DNA from: Phoronis australis | Taxonomy: Eukaryota; Phoronida; Phoronidae | Length of the DNA: 64,000 nt | NCBI GenBank assembly: GCA_002633005.1 | Contig: NMRA01000013.1 | Span: forward strand, 892,852-956,851 | Direction of reading: 5' to 3' | In this document: in pieces, positions 21,819 through 33,640 of the stretch | Layout: every line of letters starts with the position of its first letter | Position numbering within the stretch: position 1 is the stretch's first letter | Position numbers and translations under genes: made by a program | Notes under the pieces: model-generated | Told to the model about the DNA's origin: nothing | Databases searched by the model: none | The model's input: the letters and a program-made list of their open reading frames with translations, nothing else

Positions 21819-24244
21819 AAGGCCCTTTCATACTAACGTCAATGTGCTGATGTTTGGGGAGTTGCCGTCAGTATGAACGGTTAACTTCGATCCTGAATGA
21901 CGCCAGTTAATTTCGCAGTAAACAGGTGGATGTGTTAGTGGAGTGTCGATGGTGCGTTGCAGTGTGAGCAGTCAACTTTGGTCCCATCGGAGTTATCACC
22001 AAGTGGCACTGTTATCGCTAATTTTCCTGTTATTTTGGACAAAAATAATTGCCAAAATTGTTGTTTTTTCATTTTAGTGATAGACACATTTTTCTGTCGC
22101 TTTATCTATGTGGAGAATTTTGATGAAATAGAATTTCACTTGTTGGTCATATTTTGCGGCAGTAGCTAAACATTGGCATATTTGCAGATGAGTAGTATGT
22201 CAGGTGAGAATAACTCCACTGATTCACAGTCTCTAAATTTACCAATAATTGATGATTGGATTGAAACCATTAACAAGGATGTGGTCATCAGATTGTGAAA
22301 TGTAATAAAAAGCACATTCATGAGTCACGTTTTGTACCTCACGCTCTTCAGTGGTTATCACTGCTAATCACAGTAAATTCTCTCCCATATACAACACAAT
22401 GTGGCTTGCAAGGGAAATTTTATTTCTTCTTTAATAGTTTTTGTAAATGATACATAGCACCGAATTGATGCTTATCATTTTTAAGCTCTTGCTTTAGCTA
22501 CTGTCAAACATGATTTTGAGAAATGTGGACATTCACAACAATGTAAGAAACACTTGAGAATCAAAAAGGAATAATTTTGGCAACTGTCTTTTGTTCAAAA
22601 TTGATGATATTTTACGATACATGGATAATTTTAGGAGCGCACTCCGCATCATTGGTGCAAAAATAATTTCATTGGCGCTCTGTGATTGCTTAACTCTGGC
22701 CAATGAGCCCATTAAAAATGGAAGCAAAAAAGAACAAAAAACTAAATAGGTCTCAAGACAGTCTTCCAAATTTTTGCCTTAGACTTGGGGCTGTATGGGT
22801 CACCCATATCCACCATTTTCTAAAATGCTCTGTTGTAGAATTAGTTTGTTGTAGCAAAACTGGCCAGAGATTAGAAATGACTTCCTTCAGCTGTAACCAT
22901 GTAATTTTCCACTCAAAACTAGAAGTGTTTAGTTTAAAATGGCTAGATTTAAAACATTGTATCTCAGAAATGGCCGAATGAATTCGCAATTATAAAACTT
23001 TCAGGTATCAAGTTTTATATGCTGTTTTGTTCTTCAAAGTGCTGTCAGAAATCGTTTTTAAGTTGTTCAACTTTTGCATGAAGGAGTATAAAATAGGACT
23101 TTTATGATATTCGTGAATAACTAAAGCACTATAAAATGAAAATGAAATTGTAATTTAAAAAACAGTGACAGCGTCTTTGAGATTTCATCTTGAACATTTA
23201 TATCAAAAGAAATCTGATCATGTTATTGATACCAGTGTTTTGCAGCGATCAATGTGCCTTTCTTTTTCCATTAAAATTGCTCTTAAAGGACATGGTCACA
23301 TGACACAAGCAATGCCAGATTGGCAAAAAAGTTAATAACAAATTCTACAGGCTTTCTACTTTCAGACAATATGTACTTTTACCAAGTTAAAATCTGTAGT
23401 TTTATAGATACTAATCACTAAGATTTGTCAACTAAGTCCTTAACAGGAGGCTGTATGTAAACTGAATGACACTTTTGGAGGTCAAACCAATATGATTTAA
23501 AGGTGTAATAGGGAAAGCCCTCATCACCGTGTGGAATCCAGCTTATAAAATATTGTCATCAATATGATGCAGGTGAATAAATAGCCAGCTTATAAACACA
23601 TCTTGTGTCTGATCAGGCATGAGCTCTTCACAAATTGGTCATTTCAACTTTAATACGTCATCAAGAGATGATGCATGTGAGATCTCACATTTCCTTGCCA
23701 ATGCATACCTTCTTAGTCATTCAAAAGGATACAAACCCTGGTAATTTAGTCTTTCCTACTTTCGATCGTTAGGAGAGTTGTGTCCAGTATGAAAGGTTAA
23801 CTTCGGTCATTGATCAAAGTTAACAGCGTCGTTAACTTCACAGTAAACAGGTGGATTAAACAGCAGACCGTCGACGCTGATGTTCAGTATGAATGGTCAA
23901 CTTCGGTCCCATCGAAGTTATCGCCAGGGCCACTATTATCATCAACAATTAAAGGGCATTGTCTTTACTAATAGTTGCTTATATTTTGCCTGAATAATCA
24001 CCAATCGAATTAGAAATAAGTTTTTTATGCCAACTAGCTCATGTAAATGTTCCCAAATTGTCACATTAAAAAATCTTAGCGTGCACGCGATGCATCCGCG
24101 CTGCCTTACAATTACTTCGATGACGTCACATGCCGTTTATTTCAATGTGCGTTAACTACCGCAGCTGGTATCGCGGTTCAGTTAACTTCCCAGTTTGTGT
24201 TGACGCTCTGTTCACACCGGAGTTAAGTCAGTGTGAAAGGTCCT
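21819..24244. mobile_element. Large element or nested pair with GGNCCTTTCANACTNA ends
   Basis: The left end AGGCCCTTTCATACTAAC and the reverse complement of the right end AGGACCTTTCACACTGAC are inverted. The subterminal block with AACTTCG, CAGTAAACAGGTGGAT and GGTCCCATCGGAGTTATC near 21860-22010 recurs in the same orientation at ~23790-23940, so two related copies may be nested. Flanking bases do not give a clear target duplication. No transposase was found. A weaker relative is at 43968-44110. Confidence 0.45.
22960..23320. repeat. Dispersed repeat 'E', copy 1
   Basis: Shares an ordered set of blocks with 61495-61860: CAGAAATGGC, AAACTTTCAGGTA, TCTTGAACATTTATATCAAA, TGTTATTGATACCA and GACATGGTCAC. 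A third, shorter relative is at 44505-44670. No coding potential. Confidence 0.6.
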
Positions 24245-24384
24245 GATAATAATGACTTTTCCACCCAGCTCTCTAAGACGAAATAGCGTTCTGTGTCTGT
24301 TCATGAAGCCTCAAATATTAAGTGTCAAGTTTTGAAAACTCCGTACAGCATCTGCTAAAAGGGCAAGCATGACCTACGCTTTAA

Positions 24385-25965
24385 AGGAGCATGCTACCCA
24401 AAAAACAACCTATTAATTCTACTCGATAATGGCACGTTCGGTTGCGTTACCTTTAACCTGACGGCAGACGGAGGTGTTGAAATTATCCAGTGACGTCATT
24501 TGGTTTCACACGCAGTCTGTTCAGCAGTTTACAACACAGGTTACTGGTGTCAGCTTATCGCTTGTATTCATCGTTGAACACCAATAAATCATCAAATTTC
24601 GATATAAAACCCCTAAAAATACACCGAGTTCTTACAAAAACATGTTGTTTTATTTCACTGTTACGGATTTATTGGTATTTGGACACACCATAGCCCACAA
24701 AGTTCGGCAGGCCAATTTACCAAGGTCCGTAGCAGAAGTTTGGGGTCTGTTCGGAGATAAATTCGAAGTATTCTTCCGTGAAATACAGACAAGAGAACCT
24801 AGATCTGTCTTGTTTAGACTTGTGATTTTTTGAGTTCTAAACATACAAAGCGCTTGTTATCCCGGCCAGTGGCTCGGAACCCGATCAGGCCCGTCGCGGG
24901 CAGACTGAAGACAAAATGAAAATAAACCAGCCAAAGTTGGAAACTAAACTTCCAGTCAAGAAAATACTATACTAGTGAGCCAAAGAAGTAATGTGCATGT
25001 GATTATGTTGGTGAATTAGCCATGCAAATATGCTTACTCATCGGACGCCGCGAATTCAGGTTCCCCTTTGGCCACAGAACCGTCAGGGCAGAAGTTGTAC
25101 ATTGACAGTCATTATTTGAATAATGTATATGCAAATAAAGATTCCCCTAACACCTGGCCGGGGGGGGGGGGGNGCATGCGCTCACACCATCTCGGTTCCC
25201 GGTCAATTACCTTTATTGCCGCCATCAAAAGCCGGTAACGTCATCAAATGCCGGTAACGCAGTGGTTTATTCATTGCTGGCTTCGCAACATTTGCACTCA
25301 CGAATACTGCAAAGGCATTACAAATTGTATTCAATGAGACAGACTTTATTTTAATTTCATATAAGCATTGGTTAGGGCGGGAATATTTCACTTTGAAACA
25401 GAACGCAGAACGTCTACAGAATCCCGACTTCTAGACGAGTGTTCATCCGATGAACACTTCGCAGGTTGATTGTTAAGTTTCACAGGCTATCAGTTCGAAC
25501 CAGAATACACCGATCAAGAAATACTACAGAGGCGCCGTGAACACGCACAGACAACGGAACGTATGGATAGTTTTTGGTAAGCCAGCATTCGTCAGACTCA
25601 CTGTCGGTGACTGCCTGCCACAGACACGGAGATGTTTCACGGCCTCATACTTGCTATTAAGAGCGTACTTTTCATTCTTCACTACCGCGAGCCACCTCCT
25701 AAGCATTTCGAACTCTCGAGGAAGTCGAAAAAACGTACCCGCTTTCCTCGCAGCTGCATAGTTCGGACAAGCGCGAACGATGCACCGCAATATAGCGGCA
25801 TTCACTCTGCAAATGAACCACTGATGTCGCTACGTCGTTTCTCACCTTCCTCACAGGCTAACGCGACACCTCTCGGCAAGGTAAGGTCAACCGTATGCGA
25901 GGCGTTGTGGATATAGACCGATTAAGATGGTAAAAAAGACTAATCAAATCAGGTGGCATTCTATA
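24385..25965 (-). mobile_element. Kolobok-like DNA transposon, single copy (inverted)
   Basis: TTAA flanks both sides (24381-24384 and 25966-25969). The end next to 24385, AGGAGCATGCTACCC, and the other end (AGGTGGCATTCT then ATA) are mutated versions of the 16-bp termini at 3219 and 6624. The interior aligns in reverse with the double copy, including the THAP reading frame and the block with ATGAATTATTCTCACCC-like sequence. At 1,581 bp it cannot hold a full transposase, so it is non-autonomous. A G run ending in N lies at 25160-25173. Confidence 0.75.
25524..25805 (-). CDS. THAP-domain reading frame inside Kolobok-like element
   Basis: Open frame of ~93 codons, probably part of a transposase or an accessory DNA-binding protein of the element. 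It has the first THAP cysteines (RCIVRACPNY), the FRLPRE segment corresponding to the FxxP signature, and the Trp of LRRWLAVV, followed by KNEKYALNSKYEAVKHLRVC. The expected closing Cys-X2-His is not seen. The frame begins with GTG after TTTGCAG, which could be a splice acceptor, so this may be one exon of a formerly spliced gene. No catalytic DDE-type domain follows. It may only survive as a passenger sequence. Confidence 0.5.
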   Translation of the reverse strand: MNAAILRCIVRACPNYAAARKAGTFFRLPREFEMLRRWLAVVKNEKYALNSKYEAVKHLRVCGRQSPTVSLTNAGLPKTIHTFRCLCVFTAPL

Positions 25966-26046
25966 TTAAGCGGGTTACACAACACACTGTAGGGAAATAC
26001 CACCCACTAAGGATCATAATGATGAAGTGATTATGTGTTTTTTATG

Positions 26047-27707
26047 CGCCCACATATTTATATGTGGACGCATTATGCCGTCATCTCTGTCCGTCCGTCC
26101 GTCCGTCCGTCCGTCCGGCGTCCGGCGTCCGCTGCTCTATCTCCAAAACCCTTCGACATACGTTCATGAAATTTGGCACATATGTTCCATTCATGAATGG
26201 GACGGCATGTGCGAACTTTCGGACGGATCCGACTACCGATGTGCCCCCTAGTGGCAATTTTAGTTTTTTACGCTTACCTTTGTATCTTCAAAAGTCCTGA
26301 ACGGATTTTCATGAAATTTGGTATGTAGGCACCTAGTAGTGAGATGACGCTATCCTNNNNNNNNNNNNNNNNNNNNNNNNNNNNNNNNNNNNNNNNNNNN
26401 NNNNNNNNNNNNNNNNNNNNNNNNNNNNNNNNNNNNNNNNNNNNNNNNNNNNNNNNNNNNNNNNNNNNNNNNNNNNNNNNNNNNNNNNNNNNNNNNNNNN
26501 NNNNNNNNNNNNNNNNNNNNNNNNNNNNNNNNNNNNNNNNNNNNNNNNNNNNNNNNNNNNNNNNNNNNNNNNNNNNNNNNNNNNNNNNNNNNNNNNNNNN
26601 NNNNNNNNNNNNNNNNNNNNNNNNNNNNNNNNNNNNNNNNNNNNNNNNNNNNNNNNNNNNNNNNNNNNNNNNNNNNNNNNNNNNNNNNNNNNNNNNNNNN
26701 NNNNNNNNNNNNNNNNNNNNNNNNNNNNNNNNNNNNNNNNNNNNNNNNNNNNNNNNNNNNNNNNNNNNNNNNNNNNNNNNNNNNNNNNNNNNNNNNNNNN
26801 NNNNNNNNNNNNNNNNNNNNNNNNNNNNNNNNNNNNNNNNNNNNNNNNNNNNNNNNNNNNNNNNNNNNNNNNNNNNNNNNNNNNNNNNNNNNNNNNNNNN
26901 NNNNNNNNNNNNNNNNNNNNNNNNNNNNNNNNNNNNNNNNNNNNNNNNNNNNNNNNNNNNNNNNNNNNNNNNNNNNNNNNNNNNNNNNNNNNNNNNNNNN
27001 NNNNNNNNNNNNNNNNNNNNNNNNNNNNNNNNNNNNNNNNNNNNNNNNNNNNNNNNNNNNNNNNNNNNNNNCGTGTATGTGCTTACTATAAGGAAGACAG
27101 CTGACAATGATTTTCAGACGATTTGGACTACTGTGGCGCCTCCTAGTGGCAGTTTTGTTTTTTTGCGCCCATGGCTGTATCTCCCAAACCGTTTGCAGGA
27201 TCTTTACTAAATTTAGCAAGTGTATTTATGTGATGTTGACAACGGACGATGACGACTTTAGGATGATTCTGACTACCGGTATGCCTCTTGTGGCAATTTT
27301 AGTATTTGCCTCTAGTGGCAATTTTAGTATTTTACATTGACCTCTGTATTTTCATAGGTCTTCAGGTGTATACTTTGTGTTACTTCGTGACTGTGAAGGA
27401 AAAGTTCTAAGTAGAAATTTGTTTCTGGCATTCTAATGCTGTGCTAATCTCGTATGTTGGTAAATTTGTTTTTAATTCTATGTTTCTGTGGTGCTTTAAG
27501 CAAATGGTGTTTAGGATGTGCTTGTATTATGAAGATAACTCACATTTTGCCCCTAGCCTATTGAGGAGACTATGACCATGCCTTTCCATTTTGCAAAGTA
27601 TGCCCTCTACTGGCCAATTTATGGTACCAATAAACAACCCTAGAAGGATACCGTATGCGGTGCAATTGTGGGCGCATTTCAGTGCTCCGCGTTGCTCTTG
27701 TAGTTGA
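26047..27707 (+). mobile_element. H element, copy with assembly gap
   Basis: Starts at a palindrome (TGCGCCCACATAT, TT, ATATGTGGACGCA at about 26047-26075), then a (GTCC)n expansion, then ~150-bp units each carrying a CTAGTGGCAATTTT-like block (26247, 27142, 27289, 27310, 27607). It ends near 27707 with GGGCGCATTTCAGTGCTCCG, whose complement echoes the start (ATGCGCCCACA). 715 bases are unknown. Its first 290 bp are near-identical to 1-283. Confidence 0.75.
26357..27071. other. Assembly gap (715 N) inside H element
   Basis: Run of N. Translations through it are meaningless. Confidence 1.
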
Positions 27708-30700
27708 ATCCTGCATGTACCACTTGCATGAGGTGCAATTGGTACAATAGCAGGGGACAGAATGAGGATCGATTGAAATCACCAAAGCAGAATTTATGTG
27801 CTTTTAATTAAAATTTGGTCACAGTTCTGTTGATTGCTTCTTCATTGTTGTCAACACTCCAGCCTACATCACATCACTGATTTTCTGTTTGAACCAGGAA
27901 ACTTGATCAATTCAAGTGAGTTTAAGATGTACTCACAAACGTAATTAATTAAGTAGGCTCCGACACAACATGAAAACTAACGATGAAAACTAACGATGCG
28001 TGAACAATTTCGAAATTTTCCCTGTGTCACTGTAGTACAGTTTCAGGAAGTAAAGAATGCATTTCCTTTAAGTAATACTATTAATGTAAACTGGTCAGCG
28101 ATTCAACAATGAGCGTCATCGACTGTACATCCACAGGCTGTTTTCATCACGTAAGGGTGGATGCAGAGGAAATCTCGACTGCTTACATTGATTGATAGAT
28201 TGTTGGCTGACTGATGCATGAAGCGAACATAGGAACAACTTGATACTCACTAGGTGATGATACTAAATAAAGGTCTCTTTGACATCTGAATGGATTGAGA
28301 CAACAGAAAAAACACAAACGTATCCGAAGGGCAAGAAGGCCAGTACAAACGTGCCTGAGAAGCACCCCACCTGGTAGCCAGTTGTTGTTTAGCCCAATTT
28401 TATAGCAGTAGAGGCATTGTTGGCTGTGTTGTCACCAAGCTGGTCATTGTTTTATCAACCAGGTAGTGGCCCATTTAAATGTGTCACCACTAATGGCAAA
28501 CGGGCTGCAGCAATAGGTTGAGTCAGGTCATGGAGAACACTGCGAGAGGAGAAAGCAGTGTTTCAACATGGCTGTGTTTGTTATAAGCCACTCTTGTGAC
28601 CTGCCTGAATGAAGACATTTCTATGGGAAAGCCCTTTGCTTCACTAGCGACACCTAGTGAATTTTGAGTTCTCCATTAGATCTTAACACACTGAAACAGC
28701 TCTAATTATAAATCAAAACTATGACATTGACAGATACTGTTGATCATTACTGCTGAGAAATATGCAGGTCATGGACCCCATATCTTGACAAAACAATGCG
28801 ATCACATCATCACATGTGTCTAGTTAACATTGATCATTAAGCAATGCACTTCAAGTCCTTTCAACAACCCTCCAATATTTACTGTAAGACTGTTCAAGCT
28901 TTCCAAGGTCAAAAGCAAAAACTTCAGAACCAGTTTGAAAGATTACAATGGAACAAGTGCCACTCAGAGTTCCATCCTGGACTTAGGACAAACACAAAAT
29001 GAAGTTGAAATTGAAAACCATGCATACACCACAGTGTGACTGTGACAGTGATGGCAGTTGTGATCCTCAAGCTTGTACTAAAGACAAATTTTAGGAAACC
29101 ACCCTCTCATAAGTTTGCTGAAATTGACCACCACACACCTCTTGAGCCCTCTTGGAAAGCAGTGCTGTCACTGAAGAGGTCACCCTCATTTTAAATATTA
29201 CTAAAAAAAATTCTGATTAGAAAACATCACTGCTGAGCAAAAATTGTGTACTAGTGAAAATGAATACGTAATATAACTTCCATGGCTACTGTCGATGTTT
29301 GTAGGTCGAACGGGAAAAACTATAATTAAAAATTGGATATTGGAAACACTATCCGATAATTGCAATTTATTTTCAGTCAGTATTTTATTGTTGTTCCAAA
29401 CAGGAACTTAAATTATGTCTGTGATAAGGTAATTGATGACGCCAACAGATTTCCAACAAATCTATCCACTAACAACAAGGTGGCGCTCTGCATCCATAAA
29501 CTGGATCTGTTAGCGTGGAAAATATTCCAGACAATCTGTAAGGTGCTTTAATTCTAATTTATGTTTCCAATTAAGTACATGCGATGACACTTTGTGAATG
29601 AACGCAGAAGTTTCTAACTGAAATATAGTACGATCATTCTTCAATTATTTAGCACACAATATGGCTGATAATTGAATTTGGGCTTTGTTAAATTTCTTCG
29701 CAACAGTAAAGATTAAGATCCTTTTAGTCCATGACGAGCATGACTTGCACTGTGTAGATGTTGTAAAGCAACATTTGCCTTGAAGTTCCCATTATTTGCA
29801 AGAAAGTAATCAGCTGTTAAAAAATGGAAAAATGACCGTTTTGGCAATTATTTTTGCACAAAATAAGTGACGAATTTCCATACTATCTGTCTGTCATGTC
29901 CTGAGGCCTTCACAGGTGTAGCGTAAATGTGTTGTGCGGGTTATTAAAAACATATGTGGCATTGATTGAGCTTAGAATTCCTTGGTATTGAATTGGTACC
30001 TTTGACAGTTACCATTCCGTGACAGTCTAACTAGATGTGTGTTTAGATATTAAATATTTTCTAACACAACCTCAAGGGTGAAATCCATGTGTTATTTCAC
30101 TGAGGTCAGGGATCTTACTGGCTAATGCCTGGCTAATTTTGTACAACTAATATTGTCAAAATTGAGGTTTTTTGTTTTCAAGAAATTCTTTTATTTGGAA
30201 AATATGTAGAAATAAAATTTCACTCGTCTACAAATTGAGCCCAGAATTGGTGACAGTTTTACTGAAGATAGCATAGTCCCATTCGCACACATGATTGTTT
30301 TGCACTGCTTTAAAACCATGTCGTGAACAGGTAATGCTGCATGCTTGACACGAACCAACTAACCCCTGATGGATCTTGCCATCCACTGGAAATCTGTGGA
30401 ACAGAAATTTTTCAAAAGCTCATGATGTTTGGATTTGGTTGCATAACGACTTCAGGCATATTGAGTAAGGTTCAAAGAAGGGCAACAATGGTTTAGTTTG
30501 ATACAAGCTGACCTTGGCAATGAAGTGCATGTAAACAAAGATGGCAAGTAATGATCCAGACCTGGAACATCAGTTTCAGAGTGATGCATAATTAATTGGG
30601 CCCACGGGAATTTAATTAACTTCAAAATTCGTGTAGGATAACCATAAAATCATAATATAAACACTAAAAAACAGTTGCCTTCCCTTTAACAGATTATGAC

Positions 30701-31720
30701 TGACTATTGATGTAATAATTTACAGCGGCCTTTGTTTTGGGAAAAACTTTTGGAAATAAAATTTCACTTGTCGGCCATGTTGAGTGCTAAATGAAGAATT
30801 GCCGCCATGTTCCTCTCTGTCTTTCTTACAATACGAAAAATACAATTCTCTTAAGGAAACTACAAGAATGTCAGTAACTTCAGTGCAATCCCGTTTTTGT
30901 TCTTCAAGCTGAATAATTACCAGTGGGTGTTTACCTTGGGATTATCTTTAAACAGTCTGTTGGAATAGTAGAACCAAGGAGTGAGAGGTGGGGGTGCACA
31001 CAGTCTCTGACACACAGAAAGATCAACTGCACATCTGGTCTGATGTTATTTGGAGATCATGATCATGTGTTTCTCACTGACTAATTTTATGGTCAGCCTT
31101 GTGAAACTACATAGTGGCATTATACAGTGAAGTTTATCATGAGGGTAGTGGTCGATTCCGTTCATTTTATCCAGGTGTAACAAAATACAGCAGAGTATAA
31201 TGGCGGTTAGTCAGAAACCTGAGAGCTCAGACTCACTTTCAAGGGAGTCAAATGTTGAGTACCAGTTGAAATCATTGTGTTTAAAGTTTTAAGAGCCAAT
31301 GAACCCACTGTATTTTAAGAAGGCAGTATTACTGTTATTCCCACAGGTGCTGACAGGTTTTAAAACGCAAGTTTTTGAAGAAATTTGCTGTGTTCTACCT
31401 TCACTGTTGTTACAAAGCATATTACCTGGATTATAAAAGAATCATTCTCTATTCTATTCCGGTGTCTCACAAATATAAGGGTCCCAAATTATGGAAATCT
31501 GCCTACTCACTTATTTAAAAACAGGCTGGGTGCCTATTATTTTCGTTGAAGGGACATTTTGCATTTTGTTATTAGCTGAAAATCTGTTGTTCTTTAATTA
31601 CTAAATATCGACAGTTTTAATTGTTGGACAGTAACTGACTACATTTTGAACTGAACAAGAATTGGATTATTGCGAACATGTATCCAAGTGGCCACAACAC
31701 TATAAGTCTCATCCACTGCG
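27708..31720. other. Intronic stretch, dispersed repeats only
   Basis: No exon was recognised. Fragments of a dispersed family (ACAATGTTAACAGC-type and GGCAATTATTTTTGCA) occur at about 29740-29880. A related AAATAAAATTTCAC block is at 30190-30240 and 30750-30775. Other sequence appears unique. Confidence 0.35.
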
Positions 31721-31721
31721 T

Positions 31722-31737
31722 CCACACACACACACAT
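31722..31737. repeat. (CA)n microsatellite
   Basis: About seven CA units followed by TATC. Confidence 0.9.
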
Positions 31738-32287
31738 ATCGGATTACCAGGGTAGGGCGGAAGTTGTTACTTTGTGCTTGAACAGTTGATGTGAATATGG
31801 AGCGCAAAAGAAAACCAGTCAATACGTAACTGCAGCTGATAATTACTTCTGCCTTGCCCCAGGTTTGCAGCCACACGGTGATTAGAAGTGGCACAAGTTA
31901 CCCTAGTACAAGTCACTCTACCTCGATAAGGTAGATTAAGTTGTCACAAGGTGGGGCTAGTTGGACTACCTTAAATAGCATTCAGACGTCTTTAAACCTA
32001 GCGACAATTCAATCCAGGAGTATCTTGTTCTAGAGTAAGTCTGTGTGTGGATGGTACTCTAGATATCATTGTGCTCATCTGCAATTGGCATTGCAAAAGG
32101 ATTGTTACCCTGAATTCACATACTATTTTTGGCCGTATTATGGACAGGAGTTGTTGGGTCTGACCCAGAGCTAGGGTTGCAAAGTATCACAACTTCTCAC
32201 AACGCAATGGAGGCGCGATGTACCGTAATACCCTCGCAAAACATGCGTTTCCTACCAAAATATCTACTAAAGGGTTAATTAACTTAA

Positions 32288-33177
32288 AGGCGAAGGCAAC
32301 CCTTTTTCATGTCTTTTTAGCAAAAATAAGGTTCGTTGGTTATCCAAGACATATTTTCCACTTGATTACAGCTGTTCCTAATTTGATTAAGTATTCGTTC
32401 TCTACTCCGGAAGTGACGTTTTGGGAGGCAAGCATTTCGCGCCACTTTCTTTTCATACAGTCTGACTGTGAGAGCTACGGAGTCAGTCTTGGTTGTTATA
32501 AGTTCGGTCGTCATTTGTTATTGTTTACCAGTCGGTCAACATGCCACACTGTTGCTGCGTACCGGGAATTATTGTCTCACGGACAGAGTAACAACTGTCC
32601 CATTTGCCAGAGTGTACTGCGACATACTCCCACTGGATAGTGACCTGAGCACACAAACTGCTTACACCCTGCCGTGTGACTCCCTCGCCAGATTGTTGAG
32701 TGACCTGGCACCTTCTAAATAGGTCCAATACTTTAAACAAGTCCACAATAAACTTATCAAAGTTTGGCTCACCGTTCCGTTCATTGAACGACGAACTGTA
32801 CTCTTCATTGACTGGACCTGTATTCACTCCCACTACTCAACATCGCAGCAGGGCTACTTACAGGCTTTGGGCCATAATGAGTACATCCCGGTATGCAGCA
32901 ACAGTGTGGCATGTTGACTGACTCGTAAACAAAAGCAAACGACGACCGAACTTATCACAATCGAGGTAGATCAATGACTGACTCGACAGCTCCCATAGTC
33001 AGACTATATGAAAAGAAATTGGCACGAAATGCTTGCCTCCCAAATCATCACTTCCGGAGTAGAGAACGAATATTTAATTAAATTACGAAAAGCTGTAATT
33101 AAGTTGAAAATATGTCTGGGATAACCAACAAACCTTATTTTTGCTAAAAATGACATGAAAAAAGGTTGTCTTCGCCT
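32288..33177. mobile_element. Element with very long (~270 bp) inverted repeats
   Basis: The segment from 32288 (AGGCGAAGGCAACC) to ~32545 is complementary, with scattered differences, to ~32912-33177 (ending GGTTGTCTTCGCCT). The shared parts include CTACTCCGGAAGTGA, GAGGCAAGCATTTCG and TAACCAACGAACC-like blocks. TTAA lies just left (32284-32287) and TTAT just right (33178-33181), so a TTAA-type target is possible. The loop of ~360 bp has no recognisable coding sequence; the 140-codon frame at 32218-32640 crosses the boundary and is spurious. Likely a foldback-type MITE. Confidence 0.7.
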
Positions 33178-33640
33178 TTATTAGGGAGTTCGACACTAGG
33201 AAGAGGATCATTATTACAATGGTGCAGATGTATGGAAAACTTTTCATTTTTGATATTTTAAAGTCTTGTGTTACAAATTATGTACTCATTTTCTACAGCA
33301 TGGAATCTCTTTTTGTGCCACTTTGGCCTTTTGGGTTAAAAATAAAGGTAAGGTTTATGGAATTAGCCTCCTACATTAAATGGTGTGTTTCTGGAACAGA
33401 ATCTGACAAAAAGGTCACTTTTTCATGGAAGCTCCCTTAAAGTATCCTTTTTTTCCAGTCCACTCTCTAAATATTAGTTAGGTATCCCTAATGTTGCACT
33501 GAGGTGCACCACTAACTAAAATATAGTGTGTCTGGTCAATAAACAAAGATTTCTCCCCGCAAGTGTCTTACGTCAGTGCCTTTCACCGTGGAATGCAGCT
33601 ATAGCCAATTGTAAGGCATTTGTGATGAATGAAGTACTTA

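Noticed and set aside
26274-27219. Long open frames (277-289 codons) on both strands
   Set aside because: They exist only because they run through a 715-base N gap; the real flanking sequence is H repeat.
32218-32640. 140-codon open frame
   Set aside because: Starts outside and runs into one arm of a long inverted repeat; no domain resemblance.
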